From: Saccharum officinarum
Lineage: Eukaryota; Streptophyta; Magnoliopsida; Poales; Poaceae
Direction: 5' to 3'
Assembly: GCA_020631735.1 (NCBI GenBank)
Contig: CM036158.1
Coordinates: 85,685,421-85,749,420, forward strand
Length of the DNA: 64,000 nt
Below are positions 1 to 11,209 of this stretch, piece after piece. Position numbers and translations under genes: made by a program. Under the pieces are notes generated by a model that was not told the DNA's origin, ran no database searches, and worked only from the letters and a program-made list of their open reading frames with translations. Each line of letters opens with the position of its first letter. The first letter of the stretch is position 1.

Positions 1-156
1 GCTTTAATTGGTTTGGTTGCGTGACAACTCGTCGATCCGGTCAGGTCAGGGAGCTTCACACCAAGGAAACCTACCGACGCGGCAAAGCAGCAGCAGCAGC
101 AGCGGCGACGACGACGACGGAACACGAGTCACATGGGATGGGACGACTGGAAGATA
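1..156. other. Left-edge intergenic sequence
   Basis: Short CAG/CGG-rich intergenic stretch before the first MITE, with a small (GCA)n(CGA)n run near 85-118. No convincing gene is visible; the short reading frames here are low-complexity. Confidence 0.4.
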
Positions 157-432
157 GGCCTTGTTTAGATGTTGGAATTGGGAGGAGAAGTTGGAATAGT
201 GTAGGTCACGTCGTACTGTAGCAACTTTTGTTTTTATTTGGTAAAAATTGTCCAAACTTTGACTAATTAGGCTCAAAATGTTCGTCTCGCAAAGTACAAC
301 AAAACTGTGCAATTAGTTTTTAATTTCATCTACATTTAGTACTCCATGCATGTGCCGACATTTTGATGTGACGGGGAATCTTCTTTTTGCATAGTGAAAT
401 TTGGGTGTTGGATTTGGAAACTAAACAAGGGC
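157..432. mobile_element. MITE, GGCCTTGTTTAG terminal inverted repeats
   Basis: A 276-bp non-coding element begins GGCCTTGTTTAGAT and ends CTAAACAAGGGC, which are inverted complements. ATA is repeated directly on both sides (154-156, 433-435). The interior (about 222-390) is closely similar to the MITE at 3178-3446, so both belong to one family. The termini and 3-bp target duplication are most like PIF/Harbinger (Tourist-like) MITEs of grasses; the superfamily is inferred, since no transposase is present. Confidence 0.75.
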
Positions 433-650
433 ATAGGATGGCGCTGCCCTGCCCGTGTAAAGCGAGGCAGCAACCACCGCAAGCGTACGTCGCGGGAGCG
501 AGCGAGCAAGGTTGCAAGATTCTTCTTCCTCACCCAGACCCGGCCCAGTCCACCTCGGCTGACCGGCTCCGGGGCCGGGGGCGGGCGAGCACGTTTTCCT
601 TGGACTATTGGACGGATTGTATCGTGGCGGCCGCGCAGCCATGTCTGAAT
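433..650. other. GC-rich intergenic sequence
   Basis: GC-rich spacer between the first MITE and the hAT-type element. Open frames cross it but have arginine/alanine-rich compositional translations with no recognisable domain. Confidence 0.3.
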
Positions 651-658
651 GGCTCCGC
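651..658. repeat. Left 8-bp target-site duplication of hAT-type element
   Basis: GGCTCCGC directly abuts the left CAGGG tip and is identical to 2641-2648 at the right tip. Confidence 0.85.
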
Positions 659-2640
659 CAGGGTTAAAAAAACCGGTCGGTTTACCGCGGTAACCGCCCT
701 AACCGGGCCGGTCCGGTTCCGGTCCGGTCCGGTTAGTTATTCCCCAAATTCAAATTTAAAATTTGAAAAAAAAAATTGCTGAAAAAATTTCTAAAAATAG
801 TTCATGATTTATAGAAGCCAATGGTGTAAAATTTTTTCAAATTTAAGTTCGTTTGGTATTTATTTATACGAATAGAAGTTTGAAAAAAAGAAGAAAAAAA
901 ACCGGTCCCGGCCCGTTCAGGCCCACGAGGCCCATTAGGCTGCCACGGGCACAAAACGAGCCGGGAGCTCGCGGGGGGGGGGGTCAACGCGCCGAGGCTC
1001 CTTTCCTCTCCTGTCCGCCCCCCGTCCGACCCTCACCCGCGCCGACCGGCCGCCGCCGGCGGCTTACCGCCCCCACGCCTCGGTTTACCGACCGGTCAGC
1101 GCGGCTTACCGAGCCCGCGACGCTCGGTCGATTAACCGGACGGATCTAGCGGTTAACCGGTCGGTTAGCCCGGTAAACCGACCGGATCCGCGGCTAACCG
1201 CGCAGGTAAGTTTTTTTTGTTTTTTTTATTTAGAGTAGTTTTAGGATTTAGGTAGAATTTGTGTTAGGATTTAGGATAGTTTTTTGGTTAGGTTTTAGGT
1301 AGGATTTATTTTAGGATGTTTTTTAGGATTTAGGATTAGAGGTAGGATTTGTGGTAGGATGTATATTTTAGGTATATATTGTGTGACTTTGTGTATATAT
1401 TGTGACTTTGTGTAAGTGAGGTATAGATTTTAGGTATATATTGTGGAGGATTTGTGGTAGGATTTAGGATACATTTTATTTAGGTGTGACTTTGTATTGT
1501 TCGTTTATGCAGGTAGAGTAGACAATGTCAGGCAGAAACAGAGACGTTGTATGGGAGCATGGTGAAAATCTTGCTCCTGGATGGAGATGCCAGTCCCAGG
1601 ATAGTGGTGACGATGACAGTAGTGACGATGACAGTGACAATGACGATGCTGGTGGGAGTGACGGTGGCGGTGCTGGTGGGACAGACGGTGGTGGTGGTGG
1701 GAGTGGGGATGGTACTATTGGTGCTGGTGGTAGTAGTTATGTAGGTCTTCATTTCACAGGTATCCATTGCACCTACATACACACAATTGTTTCTGTCTAT
1801 GCCTACTAATTATGGTTGATTGCAGGCGAGACCCAATTCACACATGCTACTCAAGACCGTGACCATGGACAACCGACATCGCAGAGGAGAGCATATACAC
1901 CGACGGACTACGACACTCCATAGTACTCTTCTTCCTCCTACAGCGATACCTCGCAACCTACTTATAGCTATCCCATTCCTGACATGACCATGCAGACTCA
2001 GACTAGATGGGTGTATGAATGGGAAGACCCTAATTTTTACAATATGTTAGTTCAAGAATGGGAGGCAACAGCAGCATGGACAGGTCAAACTTGGCAAGAT
2101 TACAAGGCTGACCTGCTTAGACAGCAAGGTATCTCTCTTATGTCCACCGCCGAATATGAAATGTCGTGCCAACAAGGGGTCTTCCCATACATCCTACGTA
2201 GTTGACCATGTGAGCGGAAACTATATCTTTGTTTGTGTAAGCGACTATATATTGTATTTGTATGCGACTATATATTATTGTTTTAGTGACTATATATTTA
2301 AGCGAATATGTATTTGTATGCGACTATATATTGTTGCTTTAGTGACTTATGTTATTTTTTACCACATTGTGTGGTCTTTTTTACATTAATTTGTGCAAAG
2401 GAAGTACCAAAATTTCTTTTTATTCATGAAAGAAAAAAAACGGTTTGGAGCGGTAAACCGGTCAAACCGGCCGGTTACCGCTCCAAACCGGCCGGTTTAC
2501 CGGACTCGAACCGAACCGAAGCGGGTTTGAATTTGATTTTGAATTCGGCCGGTTACCGACCGGTTAGCGGTAAACCGGGCCGGTTTACCGCTACCGGAGG
2601 CCGGCGGTTACCGAAAACCGGTCGGTAAAAAAAAAACCTG
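659..2640 (+). mobile_element. Non-autonomous hAT-type DNA transposon with 8-bp TSD
   Basis: The 1982-bp element starts CAGGGTTAAAAA and ends AAAAAAACCTG, so its tips are inverted CAGG/CCTG. It is flanked by a perfect 8-bp direct repeat GGCTCCGC (651-658 and 2641-2648). Eight-base target duplications and CAGGG-like tips are hallmarks of the hAT superfamily. Both ends are packed with short subterminal motifs of the type GGTTTACCG / CGGTAAACC (about 670-735, 1080-1205 and 2445-2620), as expected for hAT transposase-binding repeats. The interior carries a T/A-rich stretch built from TTTAGGATTTAGG-like units (about 1230-1480) and small transposase-like exon remnants, far too little for a full transposase of roughly 600-700 residues. 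It is therefore an internally deleted derivative. Confidence 0.85.
1525..2205 (+). pseudogene. Remnant hAT transposase exons (BED-like N-terminus plus acidic linker and tail)
   Basis: The first frame (ATG 1525) has a start resembling a BED zinc finger: Asp-Val-Val-Trp-Glu-His-Gly near residues 7-13 and Gly-Trp-Arg-Cys near 18-22. The second Cys and the His pair that bind zinc are missing; an Asp/Ser then Gly-rich acidic run follows directly. A GT donor is plausible near 1759 and a TTGATTGCAG acceptor lies just before 1827. The downstream frame runs to 2205 (tail rich in Trp/Gln, ending Ile-Leu-Arg-Ser) but contains an in-frame TAG at 1921-1923. The catalytic RNase-H-like core and dimerisation domain of hAT transposases are absent. 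I infer fused leftovers of the two ends of a transposase gene; the tail could instead be captured host sequence. Confidence 0.5.
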
Positions 2641-2648
2641 GGCTCCGC
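2641..2648. repeat. Right 8-bp target-site duplication of hAT-type element
   Basis: GGCTCCGC directly follows the right CCTG tip and matches 651-658 exactly, giving the element's boundaries. Confidence 0.85.
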
Positions 2649-3177
2649 CCCCCGCGCAACACATGCATGTAGTACGTACGTGTACGTGAGATGGGGACGT
2701 CTCGTTTGTCTGGGCCGGCGTTTTTGGTGGGCGGACGCGTGATCAGGTCAGGTCTCGTTTAGTTTGGCCCCGCTAGATTCGCGCGTTCGTGGCTGCGACG
2801 TGCGGTCGTCATCACGCCGATGCTCGGCTTTCGACCTGTTCTTCTTCTCCTCCTCCTAATATAATTTTTTTTTTGGCCAAGGTTCTCCTAAATATACTAC
2901 TCCCAGGCCCTAGCAGCATAGTGGTAGCCGAAGGACCAATATGTCCATGTCGACCAGGGATGCCTCTTTTTTCTCTCTACTCCTACTGCTGCTGTAGTAT
3001 AGTAGTACCGTGTCCATTTCGATGCATGCAAGTTGCACGTTTTCTTCTCACTCACAGGCATATATATGAGCATATTCCTGTCGGAAATAAATAAATGTGT
3101 TTTGTTTAGAACAGTGGACACCAATGTGGTAGAGCCAACTGTCAGGTCGGCCCCGCTGTCCAGCGTGCCTACAGCCA
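2649..3177. other. Intergenic sequence between hAT element and second MITE
   Basis: No gene-like frame. It holds pyrimidine-rich stretches around 2830-2860 and 2960-3000 and a short ATATATGAGCATAT palindromic patch near 3061. Nothing further recognised. Confidence 0.3.
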
Positions 3178-3446
3178 GGCCGTGTTTAGATCCCCAATTT
3201 GGGGACCCAAATTTGCACAGTGCGTATTAAATACGCACTGTAGCAATTCGTTTGTATTTGGTAAAAAATTGTCTAAATTTTGACTAATTAGGCTTAAAAT
3301 GTTCGTCTCGCAAAGTACAACAAAACTGTGCAATTAGTTTTTAATTTCATCTACATTTAGTACTCCATGCATGTGCCAGTATTTTGATGTGATGAGAATC
3401 TTCTTTTTGCATAGTAGAATTTGGGGTTGAAATTTGGGATCATGCC
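3178..3446. mobile_element. MITE related to the one at 157-432
   Basis: Starts GGCCGTGTTTAGATCC. From about 3236 to 3420 it follows the MITE at 157-432 almost base for base, including the block around ACTAATTAGGCT and the GTACTCCATGCATGTG stretch. The right terminus is degraded, so the end coordinate is approximate and no clean target duplication is visible. An extra inverted pair (GTGCGTATTAAATACGCAC) lies near its left end. Confidence 0.65.
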
Positions 3447-4119
3447 CAGCTGCAGTGCCACTGCACCGAAATTACTCACCCACCACTCCACCAGCGTCCA
3501 GCGACACGCCCGGCGTTGCACTGACCCGACCGACTGACCCCAAGCAAGCCCAAAGCGCGCACGGCACGAACACGGGTCCTGCCACTGCCACGCGGGACAC
3601 GACCAGCCAGCGAACGAACTACTGCAACAAGGCCGCGTCCGGCTTCGGCCGGCCGAACCACCCCCGGCAGTCCGGCACGCATCCACCGACCGCGACGGTC
3701 ACGCACGAGCCGGCCAGGCAGGCAGAGGCTGTGGGCTGTGGCGCGGGGCAGGAGCAGGAGCAGGCCGCGCCTGCGCCGGCGCTGCCTTGCTCGCGAAGAC
3801 GGACGCCAGTTCCCAACTGTTTTGCGGATGCGGGGAGGCGGAGGCGGAGGCGGAGGCGTTAAGCGCAAGGCTGCCAGCATAAAGCCGCCTGGCGCCCGCC
3901 CGCCGCATCAGAGCCTCCTCCCTCCCTCCGCGAGCGAGTCCACGTCTCGTCTCCTCGCTCCACTCGCCCACCCAAGACGGATCGAATCCGCTGCTCGAAT
4001 AGAGTAATCCGAAGAGCCAGCCAAATGGTGGCCGCGTGAGGGGCGGGCGGGCGGGCGGAGATCGGGCGGCCGGCGGGGGAGACTAGACTAAGGGGCCGCG
4101 CGCGATGCGGGCGTGGGAG
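3447..4119 (+). other. Upstream region and 5' UTR of the ORP gene
   Basis: GC-rich sequence rising toward the gene, with a perfect (GGAGGC)n hexamer run at about 3835-3859, CT-rich patches near 3915-3960, and a GGGCGGGCGG run at 4040-4060. No TATA box stands out, as is common for GC-rich plant housekeeping promoters. The transcription start cannot be placed. Confidence 0.4.
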
Positions 4120-7100
4120 ATGCACCCGCTCTGCTGCCTCGCCGGGGAGTGGCCGTCCTCGGGCTGCGGCGGCGGGCTCGCGCCCGGCGACCGCTCCCCG
4201 CCGGCGGAGGACGCGGACGCGGCGGGGGAGGCGCCGGCGGTGGCGGGGGTGCTGTACAAGTGGACCAACATCGGCAAGGGGTGGCGCCCGCGCTGGTTCG
4301 CGATCCGCGGCGGCGTGCTCGCCTACTCGAAGATCCGGCGCCGCGTCGCGGCGGAGCCGCATCCCGCCTCCGAGGCCGCGGGCGGCGTCCGGCTGATCGG
4401 GGTGGCGCGTGGCGCCGGGGCGCCGGGGAGCGCCCCATCGGATTCGTGCCTCTCAAGGTGATCGATCGCCTCGCACTCGTTTCCTCTCCTTCTCGTTTCG
4501 ATTTGTTGTCTGATTTCTCCAAAAAAAATTCAACCCCCTCCCGTTCGCCGTGAATGATCTCGTCATTGTTTAGAGCAACGACGCATTGTTAGTGTCTCGA
4601 TTTATCCTCAAAACTGTGAAACATTGAGCATAATCACTCGTTAAATAGTGCCAGTACTATGCATTTCATAGCGCAAATCGTTATAACCCACTCAAACGAA
4701 CAGAACTTCCAAAACTCTGCTACTACAAATTAGTGGAGCAGGTCTGCTCCATCCCTCCCTTTTCCGCGTCACGTCGGATCGGAACAGTCCAACAACAGGC
4801 GCAACTCCAGTCTCCAGCTGTAAAGTTACCTCGTGCCGTACAATCGTCACGATCTGCGGCGGGGATCGCTTGCAAACACACTCGCGGTAAAGGAACGATC
4901 GAAAGTTACTAGTACGTAGTATACTACTACAAGCAATTGCTAACCCCTGTCGGAATAAAGCGATGCCTTGTTTTGATTGGAGCTCGCCTTTTACAGCGTC
5001 AACTCAATGTGCAGTACTACTGCTCAGTGTGAAAGAACAGTCTTTGCATCGACTTGCAACAGTGGTGTTCTTGTCCCGTGCTCCGGAGGGGAGGGGCCGG
5101 CGAGATGATTACAGGTGGGGGCAACCGGGCTCCCAGCTGGATCTTGTTCAAACGCCCTGGTGTCTTGGCGCCTCCGTTTTGTGTCGCTTCGGGAGTCCAT
5201 GGGTTGGTGGGAATGTGAGGCCGTACGGATCACTCTGTCCGTAGCAAATTGAAGGGGCTGGGAGCTTTTCATCTTTTTCCCGGCTCCTGAACGGTCCCTC
5301 GCCTGCTGGCTCTGCTCCAGTCAATGAGCTATAAAGCTGCTTGTCTTTTTTGGCTATCTGTTTCTTTAGCTGGAGGAAGCAGTGATTAACTGGCATGGCA
5401 ATGCAAGGGTGGAGGTTTCAAGATATTTTTTTGAAGTGAACTGCAAGAGTGCAAGTGTAGATATCATCACTTCTTGAATGACACAATTCAAAGTTTCAGT
5501 TACTTGCCTGCTTCTGAATAGTCTGGTTGCTGATTAGCTATTCTCTTTACCTGCTTGTAGATATCATCATTTAGTGAAAGTAAATCAGATGATAAACGAT
5601 TTTATATAATTACTCCAACCAAAACACTTCAACTGAGGACTGGTTGTGCTAAGGACCGGGCGACTTGGATTGAAGCGCTTGTCACTGCAAGAAGTGAATA
5701 TTCTTTTAATGGGGATTTATCAGGTGATCAGAATGATGCATCATTTTCCACAGAAAAGCTCAGAAATCGCTTGCATGCTGAAGGTGTTGGTGAGGCCATT
5801 ATTAAAGACTGCGAGCAGATTATTCATTCAGAATTTTCGCAGTACCAAACACAGATGAAGCAGCGTTGCGAAGAATATTTAAGCTTTATTGGCAGTCTTC
5901 CACGGGAAGTTGAGGTAATGCTTTCTTGTAATTCAATAGGTAAGCTATTTATAGAGTTGCAGTTCATATTACAATATCTTATTGGTTATACCATGGCATA
6001 AAAACTAATGTTGGTTTTCCTTTAGAATCGTAAACCTGAGTGTTATGTTTTTCTCTCGGATTGGGTGCTGGATGTGCCTATAATTTATGGATTAATTGCT
6101 GTGTATTCAGCAGGTTACAATCATGTAATATGTTTTTTTTTGCCAACTGTAGTTTGATCAACACTTCTTGTATTTAGGCCCTGTTTAGTTCCCAGAAAAT
6201 TTTGCAGAATTTTTCAGATTTCCCGTCACATCGAATCTTTGGACACATGCATGAAGCATTAAATATAGATAAAAAATAAAACTAATTACACAGTTTAGAC
6301 GAAATGGACGAGACGAATCTTTTAAGCCTAATTAGACCATAATTGGACACTAATTGCCAAATAACAACGAAAATCGCTACAGTGTCATTTTGCAAAAAAA
6401 ATTGCATCTGAACCGGCCCTTAGAAGATAGACCATACCAATTCTAGTTTACTAGCCAAATGTACTGTCACATGTTAACTAAAATGGTTATTTGGACTGTG
6501 ATTGTAAGTCGAATAATAAATTGGTGGGAGTGGGGCGCTGTCCACTGACCAGAGAACTTTTGCTGTTCATGCAGGTAGTTAATTCAGTAGATTCAACTGT
6601 CCCTGAGAAGCCACAGCTGGAGCTGTTCAAGCATGACTGCTCCAGCTCTGGAAAATGTAGTGGTACTTGATGTTCCTCTTATTGCTCTTTTTTCTTTGAA
6701 ATTTCTGTCTAGTCAATTTAAAAGTTTACTCGGTAATAGTGACGTAACCTTTTTCCTAGCCATGATAAGGCTTTCGTTGGTGATGTAATATCCGTTCCAT
6801 TCCTCCATATAACTGTGGCTATTCATTGTGCAATTTTACTGGACCATTTTTTCAGGAGTGATGTTTCAGTACATTGTTTCTTTCCTAGCTTCATTTGATT
6901 ATGTGGAATGGAATTTGAGTATAGCGAATAGTTTTCTGTCATTCCACCTGTAAACATGTAGCATCGAAGCTCCCTGGGCTATAAATATCTATGACATGTC
7001 AATATTCAAAATGACGATAGACACTCAGCATTTGAATTGTTGCCAGTCATTTATATCTGATCACTTGCACTTCTTGCTTTTTCTCCCTTGGATTGCCTGA

Positions 7101-10100
7101 ATATTAAATGGTTTAAATTCCAGGAATAGGCAGTGCCCAAGCATTATTATGGCTTCTTTGATGCACTTTCGTTGCAGCCATTTCCCTTTGCATGTGATCT
7201 GAAATATGCTTACTATCCCTACTCTTGTTTTCTCATCAGAATATAGCAACACAGAATCTTCTGATGATGTTGGCAAACAAGAGATTAGTGAACTATCAGA
7301 TGGAGATGAATTTCATTTCTATGACACAAGGCAAAGTTTCAGTGAATTTGCTACTAGTCCTGCTGACCCGAGAAAGGGATGCTTAAACAACGGAAATGAA
7401 GATCATAAATCTGTTGAATCACTGACTGTTGACAAGGCCGACAAATATATGCTGTCACATTCAAAAAGGCGCTCACAGTTGCCTGAACCAATAGAAAAGG
7501 AGAAAGGAGTTAGCCTTTGGTCAATGATCAAAGACAATGTTGGAAAGGATCTAACAAGAGTCTGCCTTCCTGTTTACTTTAATGAGCCTTTATCTTCTCT
7601 CCAGAAGTGTTTTGAAGAGTTGGAGTACTCTTATTTGTTGGATCGTGCATATGAATGTGGTTTAAGGGTATGCCTGTTTCTCTACCTTCCTGTTTTCCTC
7701 AAACCATACATTTTCTTTTGAATGAGAATCTAACCCAAACACCTACATTGAACTACTTAAACCTGCTGGAAATTACTGTTGGGGGAAATGATCCAATAGT
7801 AGAGAATAGGCAGGCCCATGAAGACAAATTGGCTAACACAATGACCGGCATGAACTAAAAATTCTTTTTGACCCAAGGGCATAGGATAAATATTTTAAAT
7901 AAGGAAATTTGCACTTTCAATCTTTAAAAAACAGCACTGGATATTGGAGTCAATTTTTTGGCTGATGGAGCTATCCTTCAATTCAGTCAGTTTTTTTTTT
8001 TTTCTAAAATACAAATCAACCATGCGGCATCCCCTTAGCTTTGTCTTAAAATAGTTACTGGAACTTAACTTGTCAGAAAGATCGCTGAACCAGTTCACAA
8101 GGAGGTACCCACATTTCATGAGCACCTAGGTTTGAGCCTCGGTGGGTGGCCTCCTCGATGGGAGACTCTACCAACCAAGTTATCACTTAGTTCTCAGACT
8201 AATGGTTTTTCTTATTTATCTACAAATTGATAAATTGATTTGACAGTATCATAATAATTTTGCTTCTGCATTCAGGGGAATGGTCTGATGAGAATTCTTT
8301 ATGTTGCTGCATTTGCGGTCTCTGGATATGCGTCCACAGATTCCCGTCCCTGCAAACCTTTCAATCCATTGCTTGGGGAAACCTTCGAAGCTGATTACCC
8401 TGAAAAGGGGATCCGTTTCTTCTCTGAGAAGGTCAGTTTGGTACCCAACACATATAAGTTTAGCTAATGCTCAATTATTGTTTGGTCACTTAACCAACCA
8501 TACTATATAGGCCTGTAAGAGGAATCACTAAGAACATCACGTACAGGGATCCAAGCACCGGAGTATTACTAAAGTTCTGTAATATATGAGAACACACTTG
8601 ACTAAATGTGCTTGTTTATTCTTGCACCAGGTCAGTCATCATCCTATGGTCATGGCATGTCACTGTGAAGGGAAAGGTTGGAAATTTTGGGGAGACAGCA
8701 ATCTAAAGAGCAAATTCTGGGGACAATCCATTCAGCTGGATCCTAATGGTGTGCTAACTTTAGAGTTTGATGATGGAGAAACTTTCCAATGGAGCAAGGT
8801 ATAAATTCCTTGTCAATGGATAATATACTCGTATTATTTCCTTTCTTTGATTGAAAACTGTGCAGCTATTGTCCCTCTAGTCTATCCTCTCCACTGGTTG
8901 TATGAACACATACCAGTTTAAATTTCAACATATTTGGATATTGTGATTCATTGATTACTAGAAAATGGTTGCCTTAGAGATGCTGGCCTGGACCTGCCAA
9001 ATTCAGAGGCCACGGGTGAGCCCATTTTAGCTAAAGACTCTGGCCTCGGCTGGCTCAATGTGCATCATGGGTCCGTTCAAATATTTTTCAGAAAAAAAGG
9101 AAGTGAGAAATTTGAAGTGGATCCTAGTTAAATGTAAATAAATAAATTGACTTTGTGGTAACCTAACAACATATGTAAGATTTTAAATTCATCACATACG
9201 TGCACAACAATACAAGCAGTGCGCTTAAAAACAAAAGCAAAAAAAAAATCGATTTCAAATATATCACATATAGGCACCTGCCTCATGGGGTTGAAGTGGA
9301 GGCAGGAAGGCGGCGCGTCAAGCAGATTGGCCTTGGGCATCATAGTCAGGTGGTCGGACGAGGGTTGACCCATCTTACCCATCGGGTCAATAGTTCTGGC
9401 TTTATTGGCCCATTTTTTATTTTTGGACTTGTGGTTGATCCTTGCGGCCCATTGCCCCTGCTCTTGTGGATTGGGCCAACTACCCAATGGGTTGACCCAG
9501 CACACCTCTGGATTGCCTCTCTGCATATCTACACTTTGAGATCTGCAAGAGGTAGTAAATGCTTGTTGACTATTATGCTTAAATGTTTTCCTTTTCCCTG
9601 TCAGGTTACAACGACAATTAACAACCTTATCCTTGGTCGAGTATATTGCCATCACCATGGCACAATGAACATAAGTGGGAATAGACGATATTCATGCAAG
9701 CTGACATTTAAAGAGCAGTCTTTCCTTGATCGGAATCCTCGCCAGGTAAAGAAAGGCAAAAAAAAGTGCAATCACCCATAAGATTAATATGGGTTGTGCT
9801 AATATATAGCTCTATGGAAGGTTCAAGGAGTCGTCAAGGATGCTGATGGAAGCAAGGTTGCAACATTGATGGGGAAGTGGGATGAAAGTGTGCATTGTAT
9901 CATCAACAATGATGCCTCTAAGGTGAACTCCCATGGTTCACATCAGAGTTCTGGTGCCACTTTGCTATGGGAGAAAAACGAGCCTCCAGTCAATCCTACT
10001 CGGTACAACTTGTCCGCATTTGCAATAACATTAAATGAGTTAACACCAGAGCTCAAGGTACACATGGAACATACATATAACCCATCATTTGGGTTCTGTT

Positions 10101-10649
10101 AGCTCTTAATCTAAAAGGCTAAGGCACATTTTTACCCTCTTGTTAAGGAGAAGCTGCCACCAACGGATTCAAGGCTGAGACCTGATCAACGGCACCTGGA
10201 GAATGGGGAGTACGAGAAGGCCAATGCTGAAAAACTGCATCTCGAGACACGGCAGCGGATGGTTGTTCCCATTTTGCATTGCTCTACTTTTCATGAAAGC
10301 TACATCATGATCACTGATTGACTCCATTTCTATATTGTTTGAGTACTACCTGCACATTGAGATCTTGCATGCACGTGGACTGAATTCCATCATTGGATGT
10401 TTGATGCTTTTTTGCCCTACTAACTGATGTCTTGTATGTCTTCCTCTGCAGGCAAGGAAGATGCAGGAGAGTGGCTGGAAACCAAGATGGTTCCAAAGGG
10501 ACAGCGAGGAGGGAACATACCGGTATGTTGGAGGTTACTGGGAGGCAAGGGAGCAGAGAGCATGGGTTGGCTGCAATGACATATTTGGTAACTTGTCTAG
10601 CAGCCAAAAGCTGCCACCATCCGCTCTCTACACTAGCTCAAGTATATAG
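4120..10649 (+). CDS. Oxysterol-binding protein-related protein (PH + ORD), ten exons, frame break in exon 1
   Basis: Lipid-transfer protein of the plant ORP family, which binds sterol or phosphoinositide and acts at membrane contacts (family knowledge). Exons: 1, 4120-4457; 2, 5561-5914; 3, 6575-6662; 4, 7240-7667; 5, 8276-8431; 6, 8631-8798; 7, 9605-9745; 8, 9821-10057; 9, 10148-10261; 10, 10452-10649. All have GT/AG borders, and phases agree from exon 2 to the stop. Start: ATG 4120 gives MHPLCC, typical of plant ORP1 proteins; ATG 4105 lies in frame just upstream. Exon 1 opens the PH domain ([18 protein letters not shown]); exon 2 completes it ([12 protein letters not shown]) and adds a coiled region; exons 5-10 hold the ORD, with [11 protein letters not shown] and the signature EKVSHHP across exons 5/6. 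About 740 residues. Oddity: the PH frame of exon 1 meets a stop near the splice site and only another frame (ending PLK) joins exon 2 in phase, implying a one-base discrepancy near 4395-4445. Confidence 0.9.
4458..5560 (+). other. ORP intron 1
   Basis: 1.1-kb intron with donor AAG|GTGATC and acceptor GCTTGTAG|ATATCA. A short echo of the acceptor region (TGTAGATATCATCA) occurs about 100 bases upstream near 5456, a possible decoy acceptor. No gene or transposon recognised. Confidence 0.6.
6177..6419. mobile_element. MITE in ORP intron 2 (TTA target duplication)
   Basis: Starts GGCCCTGTTTAGTTCC; its right end CTGAACCGGCCC is the imperfect inverted complement. TTA flanks both sides (6174-6176, 6420-6422). 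The interior resembles Tourist-like grass MITEs (motifs CCTAATTAG and ACGAGACGAATC). The 3-bp TWA-type duplication supports PIF/Harbinger. It sits inside intron 2 (5915-6574) and does not disturb the splice sites. Confidence 0.8.
7668..8275 (+). other. ORP intron 4
   Basis: A 608-bp AT-rich intron with donor AGG|GTATGC and acceptor TTCAG|GGGAAT. A patch near 8127-8150 (AGGTTTGAGCCTC) resembles a pol III B-box and could be a decayed tRNA-derived SINE, but no A-box or tail confirms this. Confidence 0.5.
8799..9604 (+). other. ORP intron 6
   Basis: An 806-bp intron between the exon ending in Trp-Ser-Lys and the exon starting Val-Thr-Thr. It includes a GC-richer insert at about 9270-9510 with repeated GGGTTGACCCA-like words, probably old repeat sequence of unknown class. 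No coding signal. Confidence 0.5.
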
Positions 10650-11209
10650 GGGTGAGGCCGTAAGAGCATGTTCAGTAGGTGTTGACGTTGCATTATCACT
10701 TCTGGTACATAATCGTGAGGGGTTTCTCTCGTTTCTGTTGTGTTAAGGTGAGCTAACATGCTTTCCTTGTCAATTGTCACATTGAAACCAAGGACATTCA
10801 AGCATAACCCAACCTTTTGTCGATACTAGGATACTTATGAGAAATCTTGCTAACATTATTGTTAAAAGAATTGTCAATGATACTATTTTCTTCTTTGCAT
10901 TCCACAAGGACGTGTTTGCATGTTTGGTGCTTATATTGTCATGCTTTTGGGTGTTTATCTCACTTTGGTGATGCTGCTCATGGTTGCCTTGTGGTGGCTT
11001 TTGGTGATATGCTGCTCAAGGTTGCCTTATGGTGGCTAGTCGAGTTAGGATAATGGTGGGTCTCTGAAGTAATTTCCTACTGTTCAAAGGGCTAAGAAAG
11101 AGAAGGCTCATGGTTGGAGACTTGGAGTTGGCAATGTAGTTTCAACTTATTGATCTACAATTTCGTTATATATTAGGCTCAGATGAGCTGGAAAGGTTAT
11201 GCCTATTTT
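10650..11209 (+). other. ORP 3' flank / probable 3' UTR
   Basis: Non-coding sequence downstream of the ORP stop, with a GGTGATGCTGCTCATGGTTGCC word repeated in altered form near 10967-10992 and 11003-11032. From 10728 onward this sequence reappears after the N-run at 30250, marking the left edge of the duplicated segment. No polyadenylation signal can be assigned with confidence. Confidence 0.4.

Noticed and set aside
5771..6001. Separate small gene overlapping ORP exon 2
   Set aside because: It is simply the ORP exon 2 reading frame running on into intron 2.
8095..8220. Possible tRNA-derived SINE in ORP intron 4
   Set aside because: Only a B-box-like word is visible; no convincing A-box, tail or target duplication.
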